Below are positions 32,814 through 44,517 of a DNA stretch of 64,000 nucleotides, piece by piece. The stretch spans positions 2,108,001 through 2,172,000 of the forward strand of contig JAHYIO010000037.1 of NCBI GenBank assembly GCA_020543525.1. Reading direction: 5' to 3'. Both the position numbers and the translations under genes were made by a program. Every line of letters begins with the position of its first letter. The stretch's first letter is position 1. The notes beneath the pieces are model-generated. The model ran no database searches. It saw only the letters and a program-made list of their open reading frames with translations, and was not told the DNA's origin. Source of the DNA: Coriolopsis trogii (Eukaryota; Basidiomycota; Agaricomycetes; Polyporales; Polyporaceae).

Positions 32814-34345
32814 ATGAAGTCCTCATTGCCACCGTCTCTCCTCTCATTATTTCCGATCGGTCTCGCTGCTCCGGCAGCACCAGTTGCGCCGCGTAGCCGA
32901 TTTGACTTGAGGAGCACGACGTCTGGCGTCGTCGCCCTCGACGCCATCGTCGTGTCTCCGATTCTTGTCATCTTCTTCGTCCGCACGTCGGACGAATCGC
33001 TTCAGATCAATGGCCACTCCGAGTCTGCTTGGGGCGCGTTGTGAAACTTCGAGTCAAGCACGGTCCAGCCCCTCGATGTACTCACGAACACCTGCGCGCT
33101 GCTGAGCAATGGACCCGCAGTGCGCAGACTTGCTTACCGCTTTGCGTCTTCCCTCATCTGATTATATATGCTCACAGGCGAGTATCGGAGGCGACGCTCG
33201 TGGCTTTACTGACAACTCAATGTGTATCTCCGCCAGGGAGGGTTGTACGGTCTTCCAGGACCCGTTGAACCTCCATCTCTTGGCCTCTCGGTGGTATCCG
33301 TCCACCATTCGTGTATCCAACGGCAGCTTGTTAGTCATCGGTGGGACGCACGTCAACGCCGCTTTTTACAACATCGACCCCGAGAACAGCTTCGAATTCT
33401 TCCCGCGCAAGGAGGACACTGTTAGCCCTTCAGCCTTCCTCGAGCGAGCACTCCCGGCGAATCTGTTTACACGGCACGTCCTCCCATTCCCACTCTTGTT
33501 GATGGCAGCACCCGTGTGTGCATCCTGATACCCACGTTCATGTCAGCGCGTTCTCGCTCCCGGACGGTAAGGTCTTCATGTAGCCAGCAACCAGTCGATC
33601 ATATACGACATCGAAGCCAACACCGAGACGATCCTGCGCGACATGCCAACAACGTGCAAGTTACGAACCTCATCGACGGCTCTGCGATTCTCCTTCCGCT
33701 CTCGCCCCAGACTTCATTCCCGAGGTGCTTGTCTGTGAAAGGATGGTGATCGACCCGATTGACGCGTCGCTCCTCTCCTCCCAGATGCCAGCAGCATCTC
33801 AATGCTCACGCATCAAGCTCAATCCCGAAGAGATCGCCAGAGACTGGGAGGTCGAGCACATGCCCAAAGGGCGCACCATGGCCGAGCTAAGCTCCACCTC
33901 CCGAGTGGACAGGTGCTCATCACGAACAGTGGCCAGACCGGTTTCACCGCAATGCGGGGATGCGAGCGTGGGCATTGCGCGCCTTTACCACCCCCACTCG
34001 AGCGTCACACTCACTCTTCAGGGCATCTACCTCATCGCGGGGAACACTATGGTGGGCTGACGGTCGTGCCAGGTCCGGGCGCGAAGTTCGCGAGCGAGTT
34101 CCGCATGCAGACGCTCTACTGAGTCGACTCCTCGTCCGTGTTTGTCCAGCAGCCGAAGATCATAAGCATGGCTGAACGATTGCGACCCACAAGAGGATCC
34201 TCGCCCCAATCTTCGTTCCGAACCCACTCCTTCAGTCTAGATCCAATTCGCAGAGTACGTCGTTCCATCCGATCATTGATGAGTCCGGTTCTGACATAGA
34301 TGCTTCCAGTCTGTAGTTTGTCTGATCTTTCTACTCCAGCGCGGT
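32814..34345 (+). pseudogene. Dead glyoxal oxidase copy GLOX3
   Basis: Collinear with GLOX2 and GLOX4 but broken many times. Exon 1 has the signal peptide and catalytic-domain start, then the Trp codon of GALWNLE is a stop (33042-33044). The exon 2 equivalent lost the GNP...EPCASPTG region. In exon 3 the codon after VFM is a stop (near 33580), with further frame shifts and loss of the segment between the VTNSGQTGF-like and RLYH-like parts. Only scraps of the last exon remain near 34300-34345. The cofactor Cys region is shortened. The reading frame cannot give an oxidase. Confidence 0.92.
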
Positions 34346-34470
34346 GAGTTGCGCCTGTCTGGCTTCGACGGCGGATGCGCCGCCATCGAGATCCCCCAGT
34401 GACCAGTGATTGGCATAATCGACCCCGTAGCCAAAGAGCATGGGAAGCCGAAGGCGAAGTCCGTGGGATG
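34346..34470 (+). pseudogene. FAH-family C-terminal remnant
   Basis: 34418-34462 matches the coding end of the intact FAH gene (the NPVVEERGNTKAKL segment), here reading roughly DPVAKEHGKPKAK with no stop where expected. It directly follows the GLOX3 scraps and precedes GLOX4. The match is short, so it is a remnant rather than a gene. Confidence 0.6.
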
Positions 34471-35165
34471 TGTGTTCCGACCGGCGACGTGCTGCTTGTG
34501 AGGCATTTGCGCACTCATTCTCTGGGTTTCAAAAGGCTAATGTGTCCTATGGGGAATCATCTAGCCTGACCTTCCTCGTATGCTATGCACGTGCCTAGCT
34601 CCGCCCGCCAGCCCAGGACTTGTCGTCTCTCTTACTCGCTTATTTGCGGCCTAGCAAATTCACTTGGTGGAAAAGAGGGGCCCATGTAACAGGGTGGGTG
34701 TCAGTGATCACACAGAGTGTGTTAGGTCTGCTAATAGCTGTTTTTGGCCTGGATTCTATTTGCCCAGGGCTGTGGCTTCATTTTTCTCATTCCCTAGAAT
34801 CCCAAGCTACGGGTTCGCTCCAGACGCGAATGAGCATTCCAACACCACGCCTATACTCATCCGAATCCCTGAACCTTGGCGCGCACACGCATATGAGAGT
34901 ATGTAGTCACAGCCAAGATCGTTCCACACGTCTACGGCTATATCCAGTGAGTCTCAGAAATGCATAGATTCCGCCGCTGTGCCGATGAATAAGTACGTTC
35001 ACACCGCCATTTATGAAGACCCACGAGGAGCAGCAGCATCAGTCATGCGGTCCTCGTTGCACCCGACGTCCTCATCCCATACCCTCGATATATAAGCACC
35101 GACCAACGTATCCTGTCTTTCGGCCTGGACATCTCCACTAGCCCTCTCTTTCGGATCTCTTCAAG
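34471..35165. promoter_or_regulatory. GLOX4 upstream region
   Basis: The right 230 bases match the GLOX2 upstream region, with the same TATATAAGCACC context. The left part has no recognised feature. Confidence 0.65.
35089..35095 (+). promoter_or_regulatory. TATA box of GLOX4
   Basis: TATATAA 71 bases before the start codon, in the same context and spacing as at GLOX2. Confidence 0.75.
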
Positions 35166-37045
35166 ATGATGCGGTCGTTGCTACTGTCCCTCCTCTCTTC
35201 CTGTGCCATTGGTCTCGCTGCTCCGACAGCACCAAATGCGCCGGGATGGCGATTCGACCTGAAGAACACAACGTCTGGCATCGTCGCCCTTGAGGCCATC
35301 GTTGTGTCTCCGACGCTCGTCGTCTTCTTCGACCGTGCATCAGACGACCCGCTCCAGATCAATGGCCACTCTGCTTGGGGCGCCTTGTGGAATCTTGAGT
35401 CGAGCACTGTTCAGCCTCTCGATGTCCTCACGAATTCCTTCTGCGCCAGTGGGGCATTGCTGAGCAACGGAACCATGGTGCGCAGGCTCGCTCTCCTCTT
35501 TGCCTCTTTCCCATATCTGAACATGTTTGCTCACAGGCCAGTATCGGTGGGGACCCTCGTGAATTCCCTGGCAATCCAGCAGTCCACCCGGGCAACAATG
35601 CTATACGGATCTTTGAGCCATGCGCCTCTCCGACCGGCGAGGGCTGCACGCTGTTTGAAGACCCGGACAACCTCCACCTCTTGGCCCCTCGGTGGTACCC
35701 GACTGCCATTCGCATCTTCGACGGCAGCTTGATGATCATCGGTGGGACGCACGTCAACGCCGCTTTTTACAACATCGATCCCGAGAACAGCTTCGAATTC
35801 TTCCCGCGCAAGGAGGACACGGTCCGTCCCTCGGCTTTCCTCGAGCGCGCACTCCCGGCGAACCTGTTCCCGCGGTACGTCCTCCCATTCCCACTCTTGT
35901 TGATGGCAGCACCCATGTGTGCATCCTGATACCCACGTTCATGTCAGCGCGTTCTCGCTCCCGGACGGTAAGGTCTTCATGGTGGCCGGCAACCAGTCGA
36001 TCATCTACGATATTGAGGAAAACACTGAGACGATCCTGCCGGACATCCCAAACAATGTCCATGTGACGAACCCGATTGACGGCTCTGCAATCCTCCTCCC
36101 GCTCTCACCCCCAGACTTCGTCCCCGAGGTGCTCGTGTGTGGAGGAACACAAACCGACCCGCTCGACCCGTCCTTGCTGTCCTCGCAGACGCCAGCGACA
36201 TCGCAGTGCTCGCGCATCAGGCTCACCGCCGAGGGCATCGCGAGGGGCTGGGAGGTCGAGCACATGCTCGAGGCACGCACGATGCCCGAGCTCGTCCATC
36301 TCCCGAACGGCCAGGTGCTCATCGCCAATGGCGGCCGCAGTGGCTTCGCCGCGATCCACACCGTCCAGGACCCGATCGGGAACTCGAACGCGGACCACCC
36401 TGTGCTCGTCCCGTCGCTCTACACCCCGGACCTTCCTCGCGGACAGCGGATCAGCAACGCGGGGATGCCGAGCTCGAACGTGCCACGGTTGTACCACTCG
36501 AGCGTGACGCTGACTCCGCAGGGCAACTTCCTCATCGCGGGGAGCAACCCGAACGCGCAGACGGTCGTGGGCCCGGATGTCACGTTCCCGAGCGAGTTCC
36601 GCGTCGAGACCCTCGACCCGCCGTTCATGTTCGTTGAGAGGCCGAAGATCCTGAACATGCCCGAGAAGATCGCGTTCAACAAGAAGGTCACGGTCCCCAT
36701 CTCTCTTCCAAACAACCTCCTTCGTCCTGGATCCAAGGTGCAAGGTACATCTCTACTATCTATAGCCGTCATGGTGTAGTCCGACTCTGACACATGTGCT
36801 CGACGTCTGTAGTCTCTCTGATGGACCTTGGCTTCTCCAGCCACGCCTTCCACTCCAGCGCGCGCCTTGTCTTCATGGAGGCCACCATCTCTCGCGACCG
36901 CAAGTCGCTGACAATTACTACGCCGCCAAACGGCGGGATTTTCCCGCCCGGCCCGGCGACCATCTTCCTCACCATCGACGATGTCAGCAGCGAGGGAGCT
37001 TGGGTGATGATGGGCAGCGGGAACTCTCCCCCCACGCTCGAGTAG
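35166..37045 (+). CDS. Glyoxal oxidase (AA5_1), copy GLOX4
   Basis: Exons 35166-35477, 35537-35874, 35948-36744 and 36813-37045 join to 559 aa. The signal peptide ([20 protein letters not shown]) and all copper-radical residues are present: Cys93 (NSFCASGA), Tyr158 ([12 protein letters not shown]), the Tyr-His pair in [13 protein letters not shown], and SSHAFH. It is almost the same protein as GLOX2, including all intron sites, and is the intact neighbour of the dead GLOX3. Expected to be secreted and to make H2O2. Confidence 0.95.
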
Positions 37046-37376
37046 TTGACAGCAGCAGAAATGTACGTACCATGTACGCGCGAAAGAGCTGTATGTCACA
37101 GTATTGCGGTGAAGTTGGTGAGACATACGGAGCTCACCGTACGAAGCCTGCGCGGTCGCGAGGAAAGAGAAAATGAGAATGCGCTGATTACATATACTCT
37201 ACAGTAGATCGTATCCTCTTCCTGCTCACAACTACAACGGCACGACACGTCCGCCCACAAGTCTGAGCGAGGCACGTAGTGCATTAGACATTGATCGCCT
37301 GTGTCCATCCCACGCCCCACAAACTCCAACCTGTCCCGCAGCCTTAAGATCGGCGTCCCCAACACGGGAAACATGC
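37046..37376. other. 3' spacer between convergent GLOX4 and the Zn2Cys6 gene
   Basis: About 330 bases, the 3' ends of two convergent genes. No other feature. Confidence 0.5.
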
Positions 37377-40300
37377 TCATCGCAGCGGATCGAACCTCGT
37401 CTGGCCCTGCATCCCGTAGTTCATCCCCTGGTTCAACTGCTGCCTCAAGATCTGGTCCATCACAGCCAGCTCGTCCGGGGTAAAGTCGAGGTGCATCGAC
37501 TGCCCCACCTGCTGCGCCTGACCCTGCGCCTGACCCTGGCCCTGGCCTTGTCCCGGTCCCTGCACTTGACTCTGCGGCACCTGGGACGCCGCGGGCCGAT
37601 GCAGCCTCGGGTCGAACGGCGGGGCGTCCACGTCCGGGAATGCGGTGCCGGGCGCGAGCCCGACGAGCTCCGGGAGGCCAAACGACATGTACGGCCGGTT
37701 CGAGAGCGGCTGGCCGGCCATCATGCCCAGGTCCATGCCCGTGAAGCCAAAGTCCATGTCGACGTCCTCGGACATCCGGCTCAGCGCCTCGTTGTGCAGC
37801 CCGAGGGGGAAGTGCGAGTCGAAGAGCGAGCTCGGCGCGGCGGCCGAGGACGACGGATTCGAGGGCGGTTGGGAGAGCGGGATGGGCGTGAGACCTTGGC
37901 TTTGGCCTTGGCCTTGGCTGTGAGTGAGCTCGCGGGCGCTGTGGCCGTGCCGCCAGTCGGGCGACTGCTGCTGGTACGACGCGATCGTGTACCGACACTG
38001 GTCGTGGAGCGCGTCGAGGTTCGTGATCGTTGTCGAGAGCGAGAGCGCGTCCGCCGCCGCCTCTCCGTTGTGGCTCAACGTCGGGCTCCCCGAGTACTGC
38101 GAATAGTCGCTCAGGCTGTCGTTGTCCGCTGCGATCGGGGCCGAGGGCAGGATGTCCTTGGGCTCGAGCGTGCGCATGAGCAGGCGGGGCCGGAGCTGTT
38201 CGTGGAGGAGGTTCGAGAGGATGGTCGCGATCTCGTTCGCGCACTCGAACGACTTGCCGGCGATGAGGAGGTAGCGGATGCATTGTTCGGCGTGAGAGAG
38301 CGCACTGGCGAGTGCGACGCGCCCGAGACGCGGACCTGATGTGGCTTGCACGGCGGAGAGGATGAAGGATGTGCCGGCGCAGTAGATGACCTGCAAGAGA
38401 CTGATCGGCACATATCGCAAAGTATACTTCTCGTGCCAGATCCCGAGCAGGAGCATGATGTTGTCGCTCGCGCGGTTGCACAGCTGGCATACAGTCAACA
38501 CATATCCCGAGTACTTGAAGTTATAGGACCTACCTTGACGTGATCAATCTCGGGCACAGCAGAAGAGCTCGCCTTGGACCTGCGATAGAACGGTCTATGA
38601 AGCAAGAGCAAGGTCCACCAGTACGCTAGGTGCAGCATGAGCCGATGAGGAAGCGCATTCGGTCGACTGGCTGCTGTGAGGTCAACTTCAGGTGTGAGTG
38701 CATCCTTCCAGTTGTTGAGTTGAATGCTGCGATGCATATGAGACACTCGATATATCTCTTGATAAGACCCGGACCACATACTCGAGTTCGCTGACGAGCT
38801 GCAGTGCCCCGTCACGCTTCGACCCAGGACCTAGGCTATTCCTGCACACGAGTCCTCGTCAATGCCCGGCTCCATGTTAACGTTAAGCTCGAAGCCGATT
38901 ACACTCACAGGAAGTCGAATATCCTCTTCGCGATGATCATCAAGTCGCACGTAGCCGCAAACGTGCGCACCGTATGGCTCGACTGCGGCGGCATCTTGCT
39001 CGGGCCCCAGTACCACTGCACGGTATCGATCTCGCTCCCGACATATGGTACCGGGAATTGCCGATCCTTGCGCGGGGGCACGACACACGTCTCGCGCCCT
39101 ACGTAGAGCGACCAGAGGACGTCTTGCGAGAATATCGTCCAGTACGCCCAGTTGCGGTCGAGCATATCCGCCTGTGTGATCAGCCCCGACTTGACCCAAG
39201 AGGAGCAGTCGGTCTTGACACCGACTATGGCAAGATTATGAGTCACAATGCAACAGAGGGAGTGGATCCGACTTACGAGCCTGACTGATGCGCCCGGCCA
39301 TACCTAGGTGTATGTCAGTGTTTTTGTTCGTGAACAACGGCCAGAGTCAATGCGACGTACCAAAGTAGAGATAACCTAGACTCTGCTCTCCGCAGGCCGA
39401 GTGGTAGAGCGCTAGAGTGGACAGCCCAGACATGAGCGCAATAGTGGGTCTCTGGCACTCCGCCTCAATGTAACTCTTGGACTTCTCCGCGAACGCCCGC
39501 CGTGTGCGCATGTCCTTGACGGCCGGGTCGTCGGTGAACGCAGTAGCTAGCGCCAGCGCTGCGTTGTGCAACATCGGGCTATAATGCGCAGCCTTGGGAG
39601 GGGGGCCGCCGGGCGGAAGTGTGAGGGCTCGGTGCATGTCGCGCAAGAATAGTTCCGGGATGACGCGAAGGCCCCATGATAGGCAAAATTTGAACAGAAT
39701 CTCGAGCAACCTGTCGTGTTCCGGGCGCAACAGCGGGGTCTCTGGAGGTAGGTAGCGATTCCAGTCGAAGTATGTCGATGGGACCGCGGGCATGGGTTCA
39801 GGTGACGCTGAGTTTTTGGCCTCACTCCCGCACGGCGATGAGCGTGTGCCAAGGCGCCATACTGATGTAGGACCGTGGTACTCGAGGTCGGTGTCCTGTA
39901 GCTGGAGGCGGTGTCAGTACGTAATATTTTTAGGCCCAATGAAGCACTTTGACGGAGCGCACATATGCGCTGTGATCCAAACGGATGCGATGTATCCTGC
40001 ACACATGTATGAAGCCTAGACGTTCATGGACCGATCTCGTATGCATACACACATCCCACCAGTCAGGAGTACGGCGGAGGGCCTGGCTAGATCATCGCGG
40101 GAGAACTCCGCGAGACAAACGGGATGTCAAGTCCGTGAGGAACTGCTCCATGGCAAGAGTCCACTCTGCGGAGAATGAGAGGCCCACGAATTCTCAGAAG
40201 GTCATCAGACAGATCAGTTTCCCCGCCATTTGCTAGAAGGCATGCTGAGACCCATTGTGCATGCTCGGGCGTATAACCAGATGCCTGATATGCTGGCTCC

Positions 40301-41328
40301 TTTGTACGCAGGCAGAGTATATGCGTAGTTTACAACACTAATGCGCAGAAAACGCGCTGCTGCAGATTGAGCTAACAACAGCGCGCTTTCTCATGTTACC
40401 CGTTCGGCGCCCGTGTCCCGCACCAGCTGACGCGACACTGTGCCCTCCCGAGATGATAGCACGGGAGCTAGCACCAATCGGGCGACGTGCGTGGGGCCGA
40501 TAGGAGAAGGATCGGTGAGCAGGAAACGGGGAAACTCACCACGAGATGTTTTGTGGGGGAAATGAGGTGCTCGATGTCCGAGTCACTGTTCGTCGTATGG
40601 CCCTCGTCGTCCGTGGAGCCTTGTAGCTCTGGAGAGACTTGAGAGAGACGGGAGGGACCAGCTACGCTTCCGGGGGCATCCGAAGAGGACGCGGCTGAGG
40701 ACGCGTCGCCGTTGGCTCTGCGATAATGTTCGAGGTCTGTTTGAAGGTCTTTTACCTTCGCCTCTAAGGCGCGGATGTAGTTTTCTAGGGATTCGAAGTG
40801 CTGTTGGGTCCGAGCTTTCTTGGCGGTCTCTTTGCCCCAGGTACACTATGTGGCGAGCAAGCCATGACGTTCCGCAGCATAGAAAGAGGTTACCCGCAAG
40901 AATCGGACCGAGGTTGACGAAAGCAAAGTCAAGAGTGGAGAAGCAGCAAGAGCAGATAGAGCGAGAGCAGATGGAGCAAGACGATAGTCGAGTTGTACCA
41001 AGATCGAGGGAGTTGTTGGAGTGTACCAGGGAAAGAGAGATGGGATAGATGGGGGACAATTGGACAGGCAAATGAGACGCTGCAGACGGATGAAAAGCTG
41101 CAAACGCACCTCTGAAGCGCGGCCTGCCTTCTCGCAAGGCCCGCAGACGGGTGCCCTGCCATCGCACTTGCTTTTCCTTCGAGCAGGGTGGGGATGTTGG
41201 GGGTGATGGCGGCGAGGAAGAAGCTGAGTAACGCACCTTTTCCTGCAATGGCTGCATGCCTGTTTTGCATATGTTCCCCGCCCTGAGTGAATCGTATCAG
41301 GCTTTGCACGTTGCTTGCCGTCTTTCAT
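37377..41328 (-). CDS. Zn(II)2Cys6 fungal transcription factor
   Basis: Eight exons join in frame: 41328-41237, 41176-41110, 40845-40540, 39895-39361, 39303-39277, 39224-38909, 38798-38534, 38483-37377 (904 aa). The DNA-binding cluster is complete: CSHCRKRKSKC then DGRAPVCGPC and a sixth Cys in ECTWG. It is followed by a linker and a coiled coil (HFESLENYIRALEAKVKDL). The middle is the fungal-specific transcription factor domain (SYIEAECQRPTIALMSGL, GMAGRISQALGV, DRNWAYWTIFSQDVLWSLY, LAYWWTLLLLHRPFY). The C-terminus is Gln/Gly-rich (GQGQGQGQAQGQAQQ). The start is the first ATG (MKDGKQRAK); the frame continues upstream without ATG. One intron (40539-39896) is 644 nt, far longer than the rest. 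Target genes unknown; it is divergent from the permease gene. Confidence 0.9.
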
Positions 41329-41747
41329 GGCGATAAGTGTGGGCGCGGAACCAGACTGCGGGGCGACGGGCAAGAGACGGAACTTAGGAACTGCTTAAGA
41401 GCAAACTCGACGGTCTGGGGCAAGTCCGACTCTGAGTTCGCGCTGGGCCGTTGCCAGTCCCAGATTAGATTAGATCCTCTTACCCCGCACCCGACAGCCC
41501 GAAGACATAAGCCGACCAATCCCACTCGCCCGCGGCTTTCCCCGACATATCGAGACCCCGGCCACCGCCCGCGCCGGGACCCCGGGCCCGCCCGAGCTCT
41601 CCATCCCGCCGGGACGCGAGTGAATGGCGCGTTATCGCGCGAAGCCTGAACCAAAAAAATGCCGACTTCCATCGCCCACGCCCGCCCCCATGCCCCGCTC
41701 CCGCCCTCTGCTCTCGACCGCCACCATCTCGCCCAGTGCAGGGCATC
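41329..41747. promoter_or_regulatory. Divergent promoter region, Zn2Cys6 regulator / amino-acid permease
   Basis: 419 bases separate the two start codons, so the promoters overlap. A CCAAT box occurs at 41516-41520. The sequence is C-rich near the permease start, common for fungal promoters. Regulation of the permease by its neighbour is only a possibility. Confidence 0.5.
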
Positions 41748-44183
41748 ATGGCCGACCGTGTTCCCCAAGCACCCTCGGGCTCGTCCAGGACCTCCCTCGA
41801 CGGCAAGGAAAAGCAGTTCAGCGACGTCGATCCAGACGATAACCTCGAAAAAGGCTCCGTGGCTTATGGCGCCAAGCCTACCAGCATCCCGCTCTGGAAA
41901 CGCATTCTTGTCGGCAATTCGAATGCTTCCAACAACACGAAGCGAGCGATGCAGAGTCGCCATCTGACTATGATTGGTGCGCGTCTCTCCATCTTACTGA
42001 TGGTTTATTCTCAATTTTGTGCCTGAAAGCCATCGGCGGGACAATCGGCACAGGAATATTCCTCAGCGCAGGCTCAGTAAGTCCCCTCCTTCACCCAATT
42101 TTGGAAGCGCATCTATTAACCACTTCCTCGCAGGCTATCTCGCTTGCAGGTCCCGCTAGCGCTCTACTGTCCTACCTCGTCGTCGGCATATTCTGTTATG
42201 GCGTCGTCATTTCTCTGTAAGCCCTCCGAACATCCCTCTGTACTCCACTCTAGCTGACCGGAATCCAGTGGAGAGATGGCTGCATATATCCCTGTTACCG
42301 GAACGTTCGCCGTCTTCGGTTCTCGTTTCTTCTCTCCGGCTCTCGGCTTCACGCTCGGGTGGAACTATTGGCTCCAATGGTCAGTCGCAGCATATCACTC
42401 GGTCATACTGCAAACTCACTGCGACCTTCCATTTTATCAGGAGTCTGTCCATACGTAAGCTCAAATTACGCGATGTGTCTTCACCTTGAGCCTGAACTCA
42501 CTCATCTCTTGTAGCAAGCGAGCTCACTGCCGCGGCGATCATTTTGCAGGTGAGTATGCCGTTTCTCATACTTCTTTATATGCCCTAACGGTTCTCGTCG
42601 AAAGTACTGGGACTCTCGCATACAAGCATGGCAGTATGCCCTCATGATCATTGCGCCTATATTCGTGATGCAACTTATCCACGTCCGTGTGTATGGTTCG
42701 TGCTTCTGTCATGCCGGTCTTCTCCATTTCACTCACAATACCCGCGTCCTAGGCGAATCCGAGTACTGGTTCGCGATGATCAAAGTGGTCATGATTATCG
42801 TCTTCATCTTCGTCGGCCTAATCTACGACTGGGGAGGTGTCCGGGGACACCCTGGTCCGGTACGTTCTCATTCTCGCCGTTCATCTCCAAGCCGTGGCTT
42901 CATTTCCATCACAGGGTCTCGCGAACTTCCAATCCGGGCAAGCTTTCGTAGGCGGCTTCGGTGCCTTCGCTCAAACCTTCGTCTACGCCTTCTACTCCTA
43001 TGGTGGAGTCGAGCTTGTGACTCTAGCTGCTGGAGAGAGTGCGAGTCCGCAGAAGGCCGTGCCGCGTGCCGTACGGGCAACATTCTTCCGCATCGTGATC
43101 TTTTACCTCCTCACGATCCTTGCAATCGGCCTTAACATCAACTACCAAGACCCGACGCTCCTCACGGCCGCTTTCGGTAAGGCGTCTGTCGCATCCTACC
43201 TTCTCCCTAAGAGCTAACTCCTGGTGTAACTTTGATAACAGACGCGGACGTCACAGCTTCCCCACTCACGGTTGTCTTCCAGCGAGCAGGCTTCGGCGCA
43301 GCTGCCCATGTGGTGAACGCCGTGCTCCTCACGGCCGTTCTTTCCGCGACGAACTCGTGCTTCTACGCGAGCTCGCGGATGCTCCTCTCGCTCGCGCGGA
43401 CAGGTCAAGCGCCCCGGATATTCGGCTGGGTGAACTCACGTGGAGTCCCCGTCCCCGCACTCCTGTACGTCCTTTGCTTTCCATTCTAACTCAAGGGTGC
43501 TGACTGGCTGAACGCAACGGATCCGCCCAGGCTCTCGCTTGGTGTGTCCTTTGTGACGTTCCTATCGACGATCTGGGGCGAAGGCATCGTCTTCACCTGG
43601 CTCCTGAACCTCACCGGCATATCTTCCCTCCTCGTGTGGACTACCATCGGCGTCATCTCCCTCAGGTTCCGCGCCGCCTGGCGAGCGCAGGGCCGCTCGC
43701 TTGCAGACCTGCCGTACCGCCAGCCGCTCTTCCCGCTGTTGCCGCTGGTGACCGTCGTGCTCGGGGTGCTCATGTTCGCAGCGCAAGGGTACGCGTCTGT
43801 CGTCCAGGAGCCGTTCAGTGCTCGCGTGAGTATCTCCTCCGTTTTTCTTCTGATACTCGCTCGTGCGCGCATGATTCCCGAAAGTGACACTGACAAAAAA
43901 TTGGCAGAACGTGGTGGCGACGTACATCGGGCTGGCGGTGTACATCGCGTGCTACGCTGGATACACGCTCTATGAGCGTCTGTGGCTGGAGAAGCGGGAG
44001 CATATGGTGCCGCTTGCGGACGTTGATTTGGATACGGACGCTGTGTGGCGTCCGGGCGACGGGGCGCGCATACGTGCGGAGGAGGTGGCGGAGCGCGAGA
44101 AGCGCGACGCGGACGACGTCGCGCACGGGCGGCGGGCGAAGGTGTTCCTACGGAAGGTAGGGCGCGTCGTGGTGGACATCTGA
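41748..44183 (+). CDS. Amino-acid permease (APC superfamily, YAT-type)
   Basis: Twelve exons join in frame: 41748-41976, 42030-42076, 42134-42216, 42269-42379, 42441-42454, 42515-42549, 42605-42695, 42753-42859, 42915-43176, 43242-43464, 43531-43825, 43908-44183 (590 aa). It is a proton-coupled plasma-membrane amino-acid importer by family. TM1 holds the conserved AIGGTIGTGIFLSAGS. Other hallmarks are SLGEMAAYIPVTGTF, ALGFTLGWNYWLQW, SELTAAAIILQYW, YSYGGVELVTLAAGES and the TM8-9 region ATNSCFYASSRMLLSLA. About twelve membrane segments fit. Exon 5 is only 14 nt. The start has a good context (CATCATGGCC); the N-terminal tail is hydrophilic with several Lys. Substrate range unknown. Confidence 0.93.
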
Positions 44184-44332
44184 AGGACGCGCGTGTGGGC
44201 GCAGAGCATGAACGTAACTTATCAGATATAGTCGACTGTGGACTGTGTGTACGCGTAGCGGCATGTACGGCCTGACATCCAAGATGACGATCACGATGAA
44301 GAACAGTCCCGGGGCTCTCGGGTCTCGAAAAC

Positions 44333-44517
44333 TCACACTTGCGGACTGCCTTGTAGCCTCCGCAGCGTCCCGATCATCCTCAGCCAGGGCGGGACGGAAG
44401 AAAGCACGCTCTTGCCTTTCGGCCCATAAAACTGCTTCAACGCACGCACCGCCACCTTTCCTCCCTCCTCGTCCTCCCCCGCTACGTCTTCGTCCACTTC
44501 CACCCGATGGAGCTCCG
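44333..44517 (-). other. Possible out-of-frame C-terminal tail of the glycosylase-like gene
   Basis: Directly after the TGA at 44520-44518 another minus-strand frame stays open to 44333 and encodes a tail with QFYGPKGKSVLSSVPPWLR followed by MIGTLRRL. Its codon use is coding-like and it reads as a continuation of the upstream protein in a shifted frame. Either one base is missing near 44520, or an unrecognised intron joins the two parts. Confidence 0.5.

Noticed and set aside
36105..36743. Minus-strand open frame of 212 codons
   Set aside because: Antisense shadow of GLOX4 exon 3, caused by GC-rich third positions.
37491..38339. Long plus-strand open frame (282 codons)
   Set aside because: It is the antisense shadow of the Gln/Gly-rich last exon of the Zn2Cys6 gene, and its product is Arg/Val low complexity without motifs.
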